A stretch of 64,000 bases of DNA, taken from Sulfitobacter mediterraneus. Lineage in GTDB: Bacteria; Pseudomonadota; Alphaproteobacteria; Rhodobacterales; Rhodobacteraceae. How positions within the stretch are numbered: the stretch's first letter is position 1; every line of letters begins with the position of its first letter. Of the stretch, positions 32,465-41,942 are shown one piece after another. The stretch covers positions 1,364,001 to 1,428,000 of the forward strand of contig NZ_CP069004.1 in the NCBI RefSeq assembly GCF_016801775.1. The letters run 5' to 3'. The notes beneath the pieces are model-generated. The model made no database searches and was not told the origin of the DNA. It saw only the letters and a program-made list of their open reading frames with translations. Made by a program: the position numbers and the translations under genes.

Positions 32465-35032
32465 CTACCCGATCTTGTGTTGGATTGCGAGTTGTGCTGC
32501 GGCAAGTCTTGCTACTGGAACGCGAAACGGTGAGCAAGAAACGTAGTCGAACCCCGATTCCCGGCAAAATGCAATCGATTCGGGGTTGCCGCCGTGCTCC
32601 CCGCAGATCGACAGGGTCAATCCCGGCTGCGCCTTGCGGCCCCGCTCTGCCCCAAGCTGCAAAAGCTCGCCCACGCCCTCAACATCGAGAACGTGAAACG
32701 GATCTTCTGGAAAGACCCCCTGCTGCACGTAATCAGACATGAAACGCCCCGCGTCATCGCGGGACAGACCATAGGTCATCTGGGTCAAATCGTTGGTGCC
32801 AAAGCTGAGGAACGCGCAATGCGGCGCAATCTCGGCCGCCCGCAAGGCTGCACGCGGCGTTTCCACCATCACACCCAACCGGTAAGTAAAGCTGGCATCG
32901 CTTTCAGTGCGCACCGCCGCCGCCACCGCATCCACGGAGGTCTTGATCAGCTCGACTTCGCGTTTGGCGCTGACCAGCGGGATCATGATCTCCGGCACCA
33001 CCGGTTCGCCATCTTTGCTGGCGGCAATGGTCGCCTCAAAGATCGCCCGCGCCTGCATCTCGTAAATCTCCGGCACCGTCACGCCCAACCGAACCCCGCG
33101 CAGCCCCAGCATCGGGTTGTATTCGCTCATCGCCTCGATCCGGCGGGTCACATCCGACAAGGGCAGGCTCAATGCCTCGGCCAACTCGCGCTGGCCAATC
33201 CGGTCCGCGGGCAGGAATTCGTGCAAGGGCGGATCAAACAAACGGATGCACACCGGCTGCCCCTGCATGATGCGGAACAACTGGGTGAAGTCATCGCGTT
33301 GCATCGGCAACAGCCGTTCCAGCACGGCGCGGCGGTCTTCTCCGGTTTCGGCAAAGATCATTTCGCGCATCACGGTCAGGCGGCCGGGATCAAAGAACAT
33401 GTGTTCCGTGCGGCACAGCCCGATGCCATGGGCGTTAAAGTTGCGGGCGGTCTGCGCGTCTGCTGGCGTGTCCGCATTGGCGCGGATGCCAATGTCGGCG
33501 ACCTGCTCTGCCCAGTCGAGTAATTTGTTGAATGTCTCGTCCAGCGCGGCCTCTTGCATCTTAACCGCGCCCGCCAGAACCTGACCATTTGATCCATCCA
33601 GCGTGATTTCGTCCCCTGCGTTGAACACCCGGCCATCCGGCGCGGTGATCTGCTTTTTCTTCAGGTTCAGTTTCATCGAAGAGGCGCCAACAACGCAAGG
33701 CAGGCCAAGCCCGCGCCCGATCACCGCAGCGTGGCTGGTGATCCCGCCCCGTTCCGTCAAAACCGCGCTGGCGGCATGCATGCCGCGAATGTCCTCAGGG
33801 CTGGTTTCGCGGCGGATCAGAATGCAAGGTTCGCCGCGTGAGGCGCTGGCCTGCGCCTCGGTCGCGGAAAACACGATCCGGCCCGTGGCCGCACCGGGGC
33901 TGGCGGCAATGCCGCGCCCGATCACGTCTCGCTTGGTCTTGGGATCCACCTGCCGGTGCAACAATTCGGTCAATGTGCGCGGTTCCACCCGCATCAATGC
34001 CTCTTCGCGGGGGATAATCTTGTCATCCGCCAGTCGCACGGCAATGCGCACCGCCGCCCGTGACGACCGCACCACGCGCACGCCGTCCAATATGTGCAAA
34101 GCACCATCCTGAATGACAAATTCGACCTGCATTTCCTCGCGCAGTTTGGCCCGCATCAAAGCGGCATGTTGGGTCAGTTCGGCGAAGGCGTCCGGCACCA
34201 GTTCCTCAAGCGACAGGCCGCGCGGGTCTTTGGTCAGGTACAGCGCCTCTGAATCGCCCTGCAGCGCGTCGCGCCCCTGCGATTGGCTAAGGTAGCGGCC
34301 CTTGATCTGCGGCAGCCCTGTATCACTGTCCACCAGTTGCAAAACGCCCGACCCGCATTGGCCGGTTCCGACGCCAAAGGCCATCTCTTGCACCACAAGA
34401 CCAAGCCCCGCATCCGCTGGCGCCCCCTTGGCCTGCCGCAACAGCCGCGCCGAGGTGCCACCCCAGGCCCGCGCCATCGACCGCAACACGCCCGCCAGCT
34501 GTTTGGCCGGATCCTGGGGGAAGCTTTCCTCGGTCTCTTGTTCATAGGCCCAGAGCGATTGCTCCAACGCCGCGCGGCCATCGCCGGTCACATCGTCAAA
34601 CATATCCGGGTCAAGCCGCGCCACGTTGATCGCATAGGTCTGGACAAACCGGGTATATAGCGCCGCTGCCGGCTCCTCGCCCATGGTTTCGCAGAATTCA
34701 TCGAACCGCGCGCCGTTGATGCCAATGTTCAACACGGCCCCCGGCCCGCCCCAATCAGGGTCTTGGCTGGAGGGGCGCACACAGAGCAACGCCTCTTTGG
34801 GAAACTGCGCCACCACGGCATCCACATCGGGCAAATGCCCCTCTGCGATCTTTTGCACCGCATCAAAGGACAGCGCCACCGTGCGCGGCACAGGCAGGTC
34901 AAGCCGCACCAGCCGTTGCAGGCATTTCGCCCGCCCGCCGTGGGTGTCATTCGCAATCGGCCCGTCGGCCGTTACCAGCGTTGTATGTGGATTATTCTGC
35001 ACCGCAGCACCTTTCGTGTTCAGGTGCAGCAT
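32465..35032 (-). CDS. ppdK: PPDK-like PEP/pyruvate phosphotransfer enzyme with divergent nucleotide domain
   Basis: 855 aa. The central phosphohistidine domain (LTERGGITSHAAVIGRGLGLPCV) and C-terminal PEP/pyruvate barrel (CRTEHMFFD, NPMLGLRGVRLG, MVETPRAALRA, GTNDLTQMTYGLSRDD, ICGEHGG with the acid Cys) match pyruvate, phosphate dikinase. The N-terminal ATP-grasp part (1-340) is unusual: the normal opening with GGKGA and the conserved Lys is HGGRAKCLQRL here, and the VRSG...MPGMMDT segment reads VRPSSQDPDWGGPGAVLN. So it may be a paralogue with another nucleotide preference or a regulatory role. ATG 35032 is used; GTG 35002 is possible. It stands directly after glyS on the same strand. Confidence 0.8.
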   Translation of the reverse strand: MLHLNTKGAAVQNNPHTTLVTADGPIANDTHGGRAKCLQRLVRLDLPVPRTVALSFDAVQKIAEGHLPDVDAVVAQFPKEALLCVRPSSQDPDWGGPGAVLNIGINGARFDEFCETMGEEPAAALYTRFVQTYAINVARLDPDMFDDVTGDGRAALEQSLWAYEQETEESFPQDPAKQLAGVLRSMARAWGGTSARLLRQAKGAPADAGLGLVVQEMAFGVGTGQCGSGVLQLVDSDTGLPQIKGRYLSQSQGRDALQGDSEALYLTKDPRGLSLEELVPDAFAELTQHAALMRAKLREEMQVEFVIQDGALHILDGVRVVRSSRAAVRIAVRLADDKIIPREEALMRVEPRTLTELLHRQVDPKTKRDVIGRGIAASPGAATGRIVFSATEAQASASRGEPCILIRRETSPEDIRGMHAASAVLTERGGITSHAAVIGRGLGLPCVVGASSMKLNLKKKQITAPDGRVFNAGDEITLDGSNGQVLAGAVKMQEAALDETFNKLLDWAEQVADIGIRANADTPADAQTARNFNAHGIGLCRTEHMFFDPGRLTVMREMIFAETGEDRRAVLERLLPMQRDDFTQLFRIMQGQPVCIRLFDPPLHEFLPADRIGQRELAEALSLPLSDVTRRIEAMSEYNPMLGLRGVRLGVTVPEIYEMQARAIFEATIAASKDGEPVVPEIMIPLVSAKREVELIKTSVDAVAAAVRTESDASFTYRLGVMVETPRAALRAAEIAPHCAFLSFGTNDLTQMTYGLSRDDAGRFMSDYVQQGVFPEDPFHVLDVEGVGELLQLGAERGRKAQPGLTLSICGEHGGNPESIAFCRESGFDYVSCSPFRVPVARLAAAQLAIQHKIG

Positions 35033-35058
35033 AGGCAGTTGACGCCAACAGGCAAGAG

Positions 35059-35091
35059 AAAGGCGTGAGCAGCTGACTGCATCACGCCTTT
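35059..35091 (-). terminator. Terminator after glyS
   Basis: On the minus strand AAAGGCGTGA pairs with TCACGCCTTT over 10 bp, followed by CTCTTG, ~50 bp after the glyS stop. Confidence 0.55.
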
Positions 35092-35137
35092 GCCTTCGTC
35101 AAACTTGCCGTATCAGCCCCGCCGGAGGGGCAGGCGT

Positions 35138-37366
35138 TTACCCATCAATCCGCGTCAGATCCGCGACCGAAGAACAGGTGGTGCGGATGCGGCTGAGCAG
35201 GTTCAGACGGTTGCGCCGCACGGTGCCATTGTCGCTGTTGACCTGAACCGCATCAAAGAACGCATCAATCGGACCGCGCAGCGCGGCCATGGCGGACATC
35301 GCTGTGGTGAAATCCTGCGCGGCCATTGCCGGGGCAATCGCGGCTTCGGCCTTGTCCAGCGCGGCGAACAGCGCCTTTTCCTCATCGGTTTCGGCGAATT
35401 TGATGTCTGCACCGTAAGAGTATTCCACCCCATCCGCCGCTTCGGCCTGGGTCAGGATGTTGTTGGCGCGCTTGAAACCCTGGATCAGGTTTTCGCCATC
35501 ATCGGTTGACAGGGTCTCGGACAAGGCACGGGCGCGTTTGACCAAGAGCGTCAGATCATCGTTGCCTTCCATCGCAATGCAAGCGTCGATGATGTCGTGG
35601 CGGATGCCTTGGTCCTTGAGGTAGACCTTGAGGCGGTCGTGCAAGAAACCCAGTAGATCCACCGATTTGTCCGGCACCTGTTCACCCAAAGCTTCAAAGG
35701 CAGCGTTGCCTTCCCCTTCGGCAAGGCGCGCCTTCACGGTTTTGAATGCCGCCCCGAACACGCCGTGTTCGGCAATTTCTTCGACCAGATCGTGGATCAG
35801 GTTTGCCTTGAGGTCGCCATTTGACTGCCCCTTGTTGCGCACCAGTTGCGCGTCGATAAAACGGTCCATGTGCAATGAGATGTCGTTCTCAACCAACATC
35901 CGAATTACCCCCAGCGCCGCACGGCGCAGGGCAAAGGGGTCCTTAGAACCCGTCGGCTTTTCATCAATCGCCCAAAACCCGGTCAGCTTGTCGATCTTTT
36001 CAGCCAGCGACACGGCAACCGACACGGGCGCGGTGGGCACGTCATCGGATGGCCCAAGTGGCGCGTAATGTTCCTTGGCTGCCGCCGCAACCGCATCGCT
36101 TTTGCCCGCCGCTTTGGCGTAATAACTGCCCATAAGTCCTTGAAGTTCGGGGAATTCATAGACCATTTCAGAACTCAGATCCGCCTTGGCCAGCCGCGCC
36201 GCCTGCTCTGCCTCATCGGCATCCGCGCCGACCATCGGGGCCAGTTCGCGGGCCAGCACGGCCATGCGTTCGATCAATTCGGCCTGCGTGCCTAGTTTGT
36301 TGTGGAAGGTCACATTCTCAAGCGATTTGACCCAAGCGCTCATGCCCTTATCCGAAGTCGCGGTGCGCAGGTCGTTCTCCCAGAAGAACTTCGCATCCGC
36401 CAGCCGCGCCGACAGCACCTTTTCATTGCCGGCCAGAATGGTCGCGCCATTGTCCGCCGTGGTGCGGTTGGCCACGGTGATAAACCGTTCGATCTGTCCG
36501 GTCTTGGGATTGCGCACGGAAAAGAACTTCTGATGTTCGCGCATAGAGGTCTGAAGCACCTCTGGCGGCAGGCCCAGAAAATCATCGGCAATCTGGCCCA
36601 TCAGAACCACCGGATATTCGACCAGACCTGCGACCTCGGCCAAAAGACCCGCGTCCTCCACCACTTCCAGCCCATTGGCAAAGGCCATATTGGTGGCGTC
36701 ATTCCAGATGGTTTCAGCACGCTCTTCGGCGGAAAGCACCACAAAGGCACGTTTCAGTTTGGCCGCGTAGTCCTCAAAGCTGCTGACCTTGATCGCCTCT
36801 GGCGCAAGGAAGCGGTGGCCGCGAGTCTCATCGCCGGAGGTGATCCCGTCCACGTCCAGCGCGACAACCTCGGCGCCGTCTTCGGCCGACATGATGCACA
36901 AGATCGAATGCAGCGGGCGCACCCATTTCAGGCTACCACTGCCCCAGCGCATGGATTTGGGCCATGGGAAGTTGCGAATGGTCTGTTCAAGCACCTCTGC
37001 CACGATCTCGGCTGCCGGGCGGCCCGGCTTTTCGATCATGGCAAAGAGGATCTTGCCTTTGGGGGTATCGCGTTCCTCAAGCTGGTCACGGGTCAGGCCC
37101 GCGCCGCGCAGAAACCCTTCGATGGCTTTTTCGGGCGCGTCAGCTTTTGGGCCTTTGCGCTCTTCCACCGTGCGCGGGCTGGCGGCCAGCATATCACCCA
37201 GCGCCAGCGTCAACCGGCGCGGTGTGGAAAAGGCCGCAGCAGAACCATAGGTCAAACCCGCCTCTACCAGACCATTGGTCACCAGCTTTTTCAGATCCTC
37301 GGCGGCGCGGGTTTGCATCCGCGCGGGGATTTCTTCGGAAAACAGTTCAATCAGCAGGTCTGGCAC
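35138..37366 (-). CDS. glyS: Glycyl-tRNA synthetase beta subunit
   Basis: 742 aa. Partner of GlyQ in the alpha2beta2 enzyme that charges tRNA-Gly. Start is GTG 37366, giving the family N-terminus (M)PDLLIELFSEEIPARMQ, with AAGGA 8-10 bases upstream; the frame runs on upstream but without homology. The HD-like region (FHNKLGTQAELIERM) and a C-terminal anticodon-binding helical domain are visible. Unlike in E. coli, glyQ and glyS are separated by DUF6446 and DUF1206 genes, the order usual in Rhodobacteraceae. Confidence 0.96.
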   Translation of the reverse strand: MPDLLIELFSEEIPARMQTRAAEDLKKLVTNGLVEAGLTYGSAAAFSTPRRLTLALGDMLAASPRTVEERKGPKADAPEKAIEGFLRGAGLTRDQLEERDTPKGKILFAMIEKPGRPAAEIVAEVLEQTIRNFPWPKSMRWGSGSLKWVRPLHSILCIMSAEDGAEVVALDVDGITSGDETRGHRFLAPEAIKVSSFEDYAAKLKRAFVVLSAEERAETIWNDATNMAFANGLEVVEDAGLLAEVAGLVEYPVVLMGQIADDFLGLPPEVLQTSMREHQKFFSVRNPKTGQIERFITVANRTTADNGATILAGNEKVLSARLADAKFFWENDLRTATSDKGMSAWVKSLENVTFHNKLGTQAELIERMAVLARELAPMVGADADEAEQAARLAKADLSSEMVYEFPELQGLMGSYYAKAAGKSDAVAAAAKEHYAPLGPSDDVPTAPVSVAVSLAEKIDKLTGFWAIDEKPTGSKDPFALRRAALGVIRMLVENDISLHMDRFIDAQLVRNKGQSNGDLKANLIHDLVEEIAEHGVFGAAFKTVKARLAEGEGNAAFEALGEQVPDKSVDLLGFLHDRLKVYLKDQGIRHDIIDACIAMEGNDDLTLLVKRARALSETLSTDDGENLIQGFKRANNILTQAEAADGVEYSYGADIKFAETDEEKALFAALDKAEAAIAPAMAAQDFTTAMSAMAALRGPIDAFFDAVQVNSDNGTVRRNRLNLLSRIRTTCSSVADLTRIDG

Positions 37367-37480
37367 GGGCGGTGTCCTTCGTCTTGCCGCGATGCGGCGC
37401 GTCTTTCGCGCTTGGATAACCGCAGGGGCGGCGTGGGTCCAGCCCCGAAGCGCCTCCGCCATGGCTATAGAACCCGGTCT

Positions 37481-38302
37481 TTAGCTGGCCAATGTGCGAA
37501 TATCCGGCGCTGACAGCTTCGGCACGACCCGCCAGCCCGCCTCAACCATATTGTACACGGCAAATGCCACCAGTCCCAGCCCCGCACCCGCCAGCAGGAA
37601 CCGCCCCAGATAAGCGCTCCGCAGCTGGTCCAGCGCCTGCCCCAGCCCGCCAGCCTGCGACGGATCGGCATTCAGCGCGGCAAAGCCAAGCGACAGGGCC
37701 ACCAGCGCCAGCATCAGCCCGTAGATGATCAAGCCGGCGGTCAGCACAGGATCAACCTTCTGCGTGAATTGTGAGCGGGCAAGATGTGACTTGTAGCTGC
37801 CGCGCCAGCCCTTCTGCATGTAGTAGATCCCGGCCCCGACGAGGATCAACGCCGCCAGCGCCACCAAATAGCGCCCGCCCGGCATCGCCATCAATCGCGC
37901 GGTCCAGTCTTGCGCCGCGCTGCCCCCCTGATCCGATCCGGCATAGGCCAGACCAATCACCGACAGCCCGATCCCGCCGTGTATCAGCCCCGTCACGATC
38001 TGACCGCCACGCGCAATCAAACCCTTCGGACCGGTTCCATGGTCCTCAACATCCGCGATCCCCGCCGTAACACGCCACACCAGATAGGCCATCAGACCAA
38101 GCCCGATAGCCCAAAGCGCCGGAACCCCCATGGGCTGTGCGCGCAGGGCCGACAGCGTGTCTTCGGTGCCGGAGCTGGACATGGAGGAAAACGATGCCCA
38201 GAACGCCAGCCCCCCGATCAGGAAATAGATGATCCCGCGGGCGGCATAGCCGCATCGCATGACCCATTTGAGGGTGGAATGTGGGGTGTCAGACACGGGC
38301 AA
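37481..38302 (-). CDS. DUF1206 membrane protein
   Basis: 273 aa with three similar two-helix modules (about 10-85, 95-165, 185-260), each with a G[YF]A(A/S)RG-like or IARGG-like entry into the first helix. This triple repeat defines DUF1206. Inner-membrane protein of unknown function. It sits between DUF6446 and glyS on the same strand. Confidence 0.87.
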   Translation of the reverse strand: MPVSDTPHSTLKWVMRCGYAARGIIYFLIGGLAFWASFSSMSSSGTEDTLSALRAQPMGVPALWAIGLGLMAYLVWRVTAGIADVEDHGTGPKGLIARGGQIVTGLIHGGIGLSVIGLAYAGSDQGGSAAQDWTARLMAMPGGRYLVALAALILVGAGIYYMQKGWRGSYKSHLARSQFTQKVDPVLTAGLIIYGLMLALVALSLGFAALNADPSQAGGLGQALDQLRSAYLGRFLLAGAGLGLVAFAVYNMVEAGWRVVPKLSAPDIRTLAS

Positions 38303-38363
38303 ATCCTTTCGCTATGAAAGAACAAGCCGGTAAGGGGCGGTTTGGTTCCGCCTTGAGCGGGGA

Positions 38364-38888
38364 TTAGTCCGAGAGGCTGGACGGAAGCGGCGGACATTCT
38401 TCGCCGACAACCGTGCCGTCATAGGCCTTTTCGCCGCAATCGTTCAGTTCGTGCCAGACATAGCCGCGCCCGTCATCGGTGATCGCGACAATCCGGTCAA
38501 CGCCATAAGCGATGTTCTTTTGGCCCAGAAAGGTCAACGCGGTGCCGGTTTCGATCTCGTTGCCAAGCGCCTCGGCGTCAAAGCAGTCAAACCACCCCGG
38601 CGCGTTGCGTGGCGTGGCGCTGTCGACCAGTACATAGGTCTCGGTCAGCAAGGGCAGGCTGAGATCCGTGGTAAAACAGGCCCGGAACCGAATGGGGGAG
38701 CTGTCAGCATCAATCGCCTGTATCCCGCCAGCCTCAATGGTTTCCGGCTCTTGCGTGGTAAGAGAGACCAAGGTCACGTCAGCCGCAGGCACCTCGCGGT
38801 AGAACCCGTAGATTTGCAGGTAGTACAGGCCAAGGCCCGCAATCAGCGCCGACACCATAATGACGATTCCCACGATCTTGCCGTTCAT
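38364..38888 (-). CDS. DUF6446-type single-pass membrane protein
   Basis: 174 aa. One N-terminal helix (5-26, IVGIVIMVSALIAGLGLYYLQIYGFY) and a soluble, probably periplasmic domain with five Cys (RACFTTD, WFDCFD, LNDCGEKAYD, EECPP). The family lies beside glyQ in Rhodobacteraceae and has no known function. Ends 27 bp upstream of where glyQ stops, in the same direction. Confidence 0.75.
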   Translation of the reverse strand: MNGKIVGIVIMVSALIAGLGLYYLQIYGFYREVPAADVTLVSLTTQEPETIEAGGIQAIDADSSPIRFRACFTTDLSLPLLTETYVLVDSATPRNAPGWFDCFDAEALGNEIETGTALTFLGQKNIAYGVDRIVAITDDGRGYVWHELNDCGEKAYDGTVVGEECPPLPSSLSD

Positions 38889-38915
38889 ATCCCTGCCCTC
38901 AACCTGGCCACGCTG

Positions 38916-39854
38916 TTACGCGGCATCCTCGGACCAGCCACCAGCGCGGGTCTGCACAAAGGCATCGGCGCACATCTTGGCCAATGCCCTGACACGCCCG
39001 ATATAGGCCTGCCGTTCGGTTACAGAGATCACGCCCCGCGCGTCCAGCAGATTGAACATGTGGCTGGCCTTGATGCATTGGTCATAGGCCGGATGCGCCA
39101 TGATGATGCGCTTGCCGGTCTTTGGATCGGTCGCGGGTTGCTCAAGGATCACCTTGCAATGGGCCTCGGCCTCTTCGAACTGGCGCAACAGAACTTCGGT
39201 GTTGGCGGTGTCAAAGTTCCAGCGGGCGTATTCCTCTTCGGTCTGTTTGAACACATCCGCATAGGTCAACGGGATCAGTGCATCAGGATCATTGAACGGC
39301 ATGTCCATCACATGGTCCACGCCCAGCACATACATCGCCAAACGTTCCAAGCCATAGGTCAATTCGCCCGAGACCGGTGCGCAGTCATGGCCGCCGACCT
39401 GCTGGAAATAGGTAAACTGGCTGACTTCCATACCGTCGCACCAGACCTCCCAACCCAGCCCCCAGGCCCCCAGCGTCGGGCTTTCCCAGTCATCCTCGAC
39501 AAATCGGATGTCGTGCAGATCCATATTGATGCCAATCGCCTCAAGCGAGCCGAGATACAATTCCTGCAGGTTCGGCGGGCTGGGTTTGATCAGCACCTGA
39601 TATTGGTAATAATGCTGCAGACGGTTCGGGTTTTCCCCATAACGACCATCCGTCGGGCGGCGCGAGGGCTGCACGTAGGCAGCTGTCCAGGGCTGGCTGC
39701 CCAAGCTGCGCAATGTGGTGGCCGGATGGAACGTCCCTGCCCCAACTTCCATGTCATAGGGCTGCAGAATCGCGCATCCCTGCTGCGCCCAATAGTTTTG
39801 GAGCGCCAGAATGATCGCTTGAAACGACCGGGGTGTTTGCGGCTTTTCGGACAT
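38916..39854 (-). CDS. glyQ: Glycyl-tRNA synthetase alpha subunit
   Basis: 312 aa. Class II synthetase catalytic subunit: [12 protein letters not shown] (motif 2 region), [32 protein letters not shown] and [17 protein letters not shown] are diagnostic. First gene of the glyQ-DUF6446-DUF1206-glyS group. GGGGA 8 bases before the ATG. The 155 bp to the divergent pseudoprotease gene must hold both promoters. Confidence 0.97.
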   Translation of the reverse strand: MSEKPQTPRSFQAIILALQNYWAQQGCAILQPYDMEVGAGTFHPATTLRSLGSQPWTAAYVQPSRRPTDGRYGENPNRLQHYYQYQVLIKPSPPNLQELYLGSLEAIGINMDLHDIRFVEDDWESPTLGAWGLGWEVWCDGMEVSQFTYFQQVGGHDCAPVSGELTYGLERLAMYVLGVDHVMDMPFNDPDALIPLTYADVFKQTEEEYARWNFDTANTEVLLRQFEEAEAHCKVILEQPATDPKTGKRIIMAHPAYDQCIKASHMFNLLDARGVISVTERQAYIGRVRALAKMCADAFVQTRAGGWSEDAA

Positions 39855-40009
39855 GGAGATCCCCTTTGAACTTGCGCGACTTACCTACGAGCGCAGCCGC
39901 GCAGGGTCAATTGCAGCAATGACACATTTTCACCGTGCTTTCCCATGGCATTTTACCGGATTTCCTGCTTATCTGCGGCGAATTTTGGTGAACGAGAGCT
40001 GAGTTGACG

Positions 40010-41809
40010 ATGTTGCGCATTCTGAACGTCCTTATGACAACCCTTCTGGCCGTATTTCTGGCCGTGCCAGCCATGGCACAATCACAATCAGACGACGATG
40101 TTGTCTGGGTCCAGATCGAGGCACATCCCAGTTTGGCAGCCGCGACCGAACGCGCCCGCGATTTCAGTGGGCAGCTTGAGGATGTGAACGGTTTTGCCCT
40201 TGGTGGCGGCTGGTACGGTATTGCCCTTGGCCCTTATCGCCGCGCCGATGCAGAACTGGTCCGGCGCACCTACGTGCGTCAAGGGCTGGTCGCGCGTGAC
40301 AGCTTTATCCAGCTTTCCAGCCGGTTCCGCCAACAGTTCTGGCCCGTTGGTGCAAATGTGCTGAACCGCGGCGTGATCGAAGCGCCCGCCAGCGTGGGTG
40401 CCGCCCCTCCTCCGCAGACCCCCGACGAGACACCCACGCAGGAAACCGCGGCGCAGGAAGAAGCACCCGTGGTGATTGCCGAAGAGCCCGATGAAACCCC
40501 GCGTGAAGCCCGCCGGAGTGAGCAATTGCTGAACCGCGACGAACGCAAGGATTTGCAGATTGCTCTGCAATGGGCCGGTTTTTACAACGCCGCCATTGAT
40601 GGCGCATTCGGGCGCGGCACCCGCAACTCCATGGGCGCCTGGCAAGAGGCCAACGGCTATGAGGTCACCGGGGTTCTGACCACCCGCCAGCGGGCGGCAC
40701 TAATCAGACAGTACAACGCGGTGCTGGACGGTCTGGGCCTGCAAATGGTCCGCGACGAGACCGCAGGTATCGAGATCATGATGCCCACTGCCGAAGTTGC
40801 CTTTGCCCGTTACGAGCCACCCTTCGCCCATTACGACAGCACCGGCAATATCGGCGCAAAGGTCTTGCTGATTTCGCAAGCCGGGGATCAGAACACGCTT
40901 TTTGGTCTTTATGACATCATGCAAACCCTTGAGATCGTGCCGCTGGATGGTCCACGCGCACGCAAGAACAATTCGTTCGAATTGATCGGTGAGAACGGCA
41001 GCATCATCAGCCAGACACAGGTATCGTTGCAGAACGGCCAAATCAAAGGCTTCACCCTGATCTGGCCCGCAGGTGACGAGGACCGCCGCCGCCGCGTTGT
41101 GGCGGAGATGTCCAAAAGCCTGACGCGTCTGGACGGCGCCCTCGACCCCGCAGCGGGGGGAAGCGACACACAGGCGATTGATCTGGTGGCCGGCCTGAAG
41201 ATCCGCCAACCCAAAATCTCGCGCTCCGGTTTCTTTATCGACGGGCAAGGCACAGTTGCGACCACCACTGAGGCGGTTCAGGCCTGTACGCGCGTGACCC
41301 TTGATGGCGACACAGAGGCGGATATTCTGGCTGATGACAGCGCCAGCGGAGTCGCCCTGCTGAAACCACGCGATCGCCTGTCACCGATGGCCGTGGCGCA
41401 ATTCGGCAGCACCCCGCCCCGCCTGCAATCAGAGATCTCGGTCGCCGGCTATTCCTACGAAGGCGTGCTCAGCGCGGCCACGTTGACCTTTGGCACTTTG
41501 GCCGATTTGAAGGGCCTGCGCGGCGAGGAAAACCTGAGCCGCCTGGCGCTCGACGCACAGCCCGGCGATGCGGGCGGGCCGGTCTTTGACGTCAGCGGCA
41601 ATGTTCTTGGTATGCTGTTGCCCAATGCGCAAAATGGTCAGCAATTGCCGGAAAACGTCAGCTTTGCCATTGAAGGAGCCACGATTGCCGATCTGGTGCA
41701 GCAGGCCGGTTTGAGCCTGACCAAGACAGACAATGTCGGATCCGTCGCCCCCCGAGATTTGCGGATCGCAGCGCAAGGCATGACCGTACTGGTCAGCTGT
41801 TGGGAGTAA
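40010..41809 (+). CDS. Secreted SPOR / peptidoglycan-binding protein with an inactive trypsin-like domain
   Basis: 599 aa from ATG 40010 (a TTG two codons upstream is also in frame). Signal peptide 1-23 (ending AVPAMAQ). Residues ~30-105 resemble a SPOR-like unit (VVWVQIEAHPSLAAATERAR...YGIALGPYRRADAEL), followed by an acidic Pro-rich linker, a PG_binding_1 domain (about 170-230: LQIALQWAGFYNAAIDGAFGRGTRNSMGAWQ), a middle region, and a trypsin-like fold (about 395-585). In that fold the triad positions are E421 (where TNAHVV has His), G447 (for Asp) and A521 (GDAGGP for GNSGGP), so it cannot work as a serine protease. Likely a periplasmic scaffold at the cell wall. Divergent from glyQ. Confidence 0.82.
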   Translation: MLRILNVLMTTLLAVFLAVPAMAQSQSDDDVVWVQIEAHPSLAAATERARDFSGQLEDVNGFALGGGWYGIALGPYRRADAELVRRTYVRQGLVARDSFIQLSSRFRQQFWPVGANVLNRGVIEAPASVGAAPPPQTPDETPTQETAAQEEAPVVIAEEPDETPREARRSEQLLNRDERKDLQIALQWAGFYNAAIDGAFGRGTRNSMGAWQEANGYEVTGVLTTRQRAALIRQYNAVLDGLGLQMVRDETAGIEIMMPTAEVAFARYEPPFAHYDSTGNIGAKVLLISQAGDQNTLFGLYDIMQTLEIVPLDGPRARKNNSFELIGENGSIISQTQVSLQNGQIKGFTLIWPAGDEDRRRRVVAEMSKSLTRLDGALDPAAGGSDTQAIDLVAGLKIRQPKISRSGFFIDGQGTVATTTEAVQACTRVTLDGDTEADILADDSASGVALLKPRDRLSPMAVAQFGSTPPRLQSEISVAGYSYEGVLSAATLTFGTLADLKGLRGEENLSRLALDAQPGDAGGPVFDVSGNVLGMLLPNAQNGQQLPENVSFAIEGATIADLVQQAGLSLTKTDNVGSVAPRDLRIAAQGMTVLVSCWE

Positions 41810-41892
41810 AGGCGGACAGCCTGCGGAGATCTTGAAAACTCCGGAACGATCTTCTCCAGATGATCGGCTGACGATGTCAAACAAGAACTCAA

Positions 41893-41930
41893 CGCCCCGG
41901 AGTTATCAAAGACTCCGGGGCGGTTTTTCT
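41893..41930. terminator. Bidirectional terminator
   Basis: CGCCCCGGAGT (41893-41903) pairs perfectly with ACTCCGGGGCG (41912-41922), loop of 8, followed by GTTTTTCT on the plus strand; it lies between convergent genes. Confidence 0.85.
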
Positions 41931-41942
41931 AAAAAGATCGCA

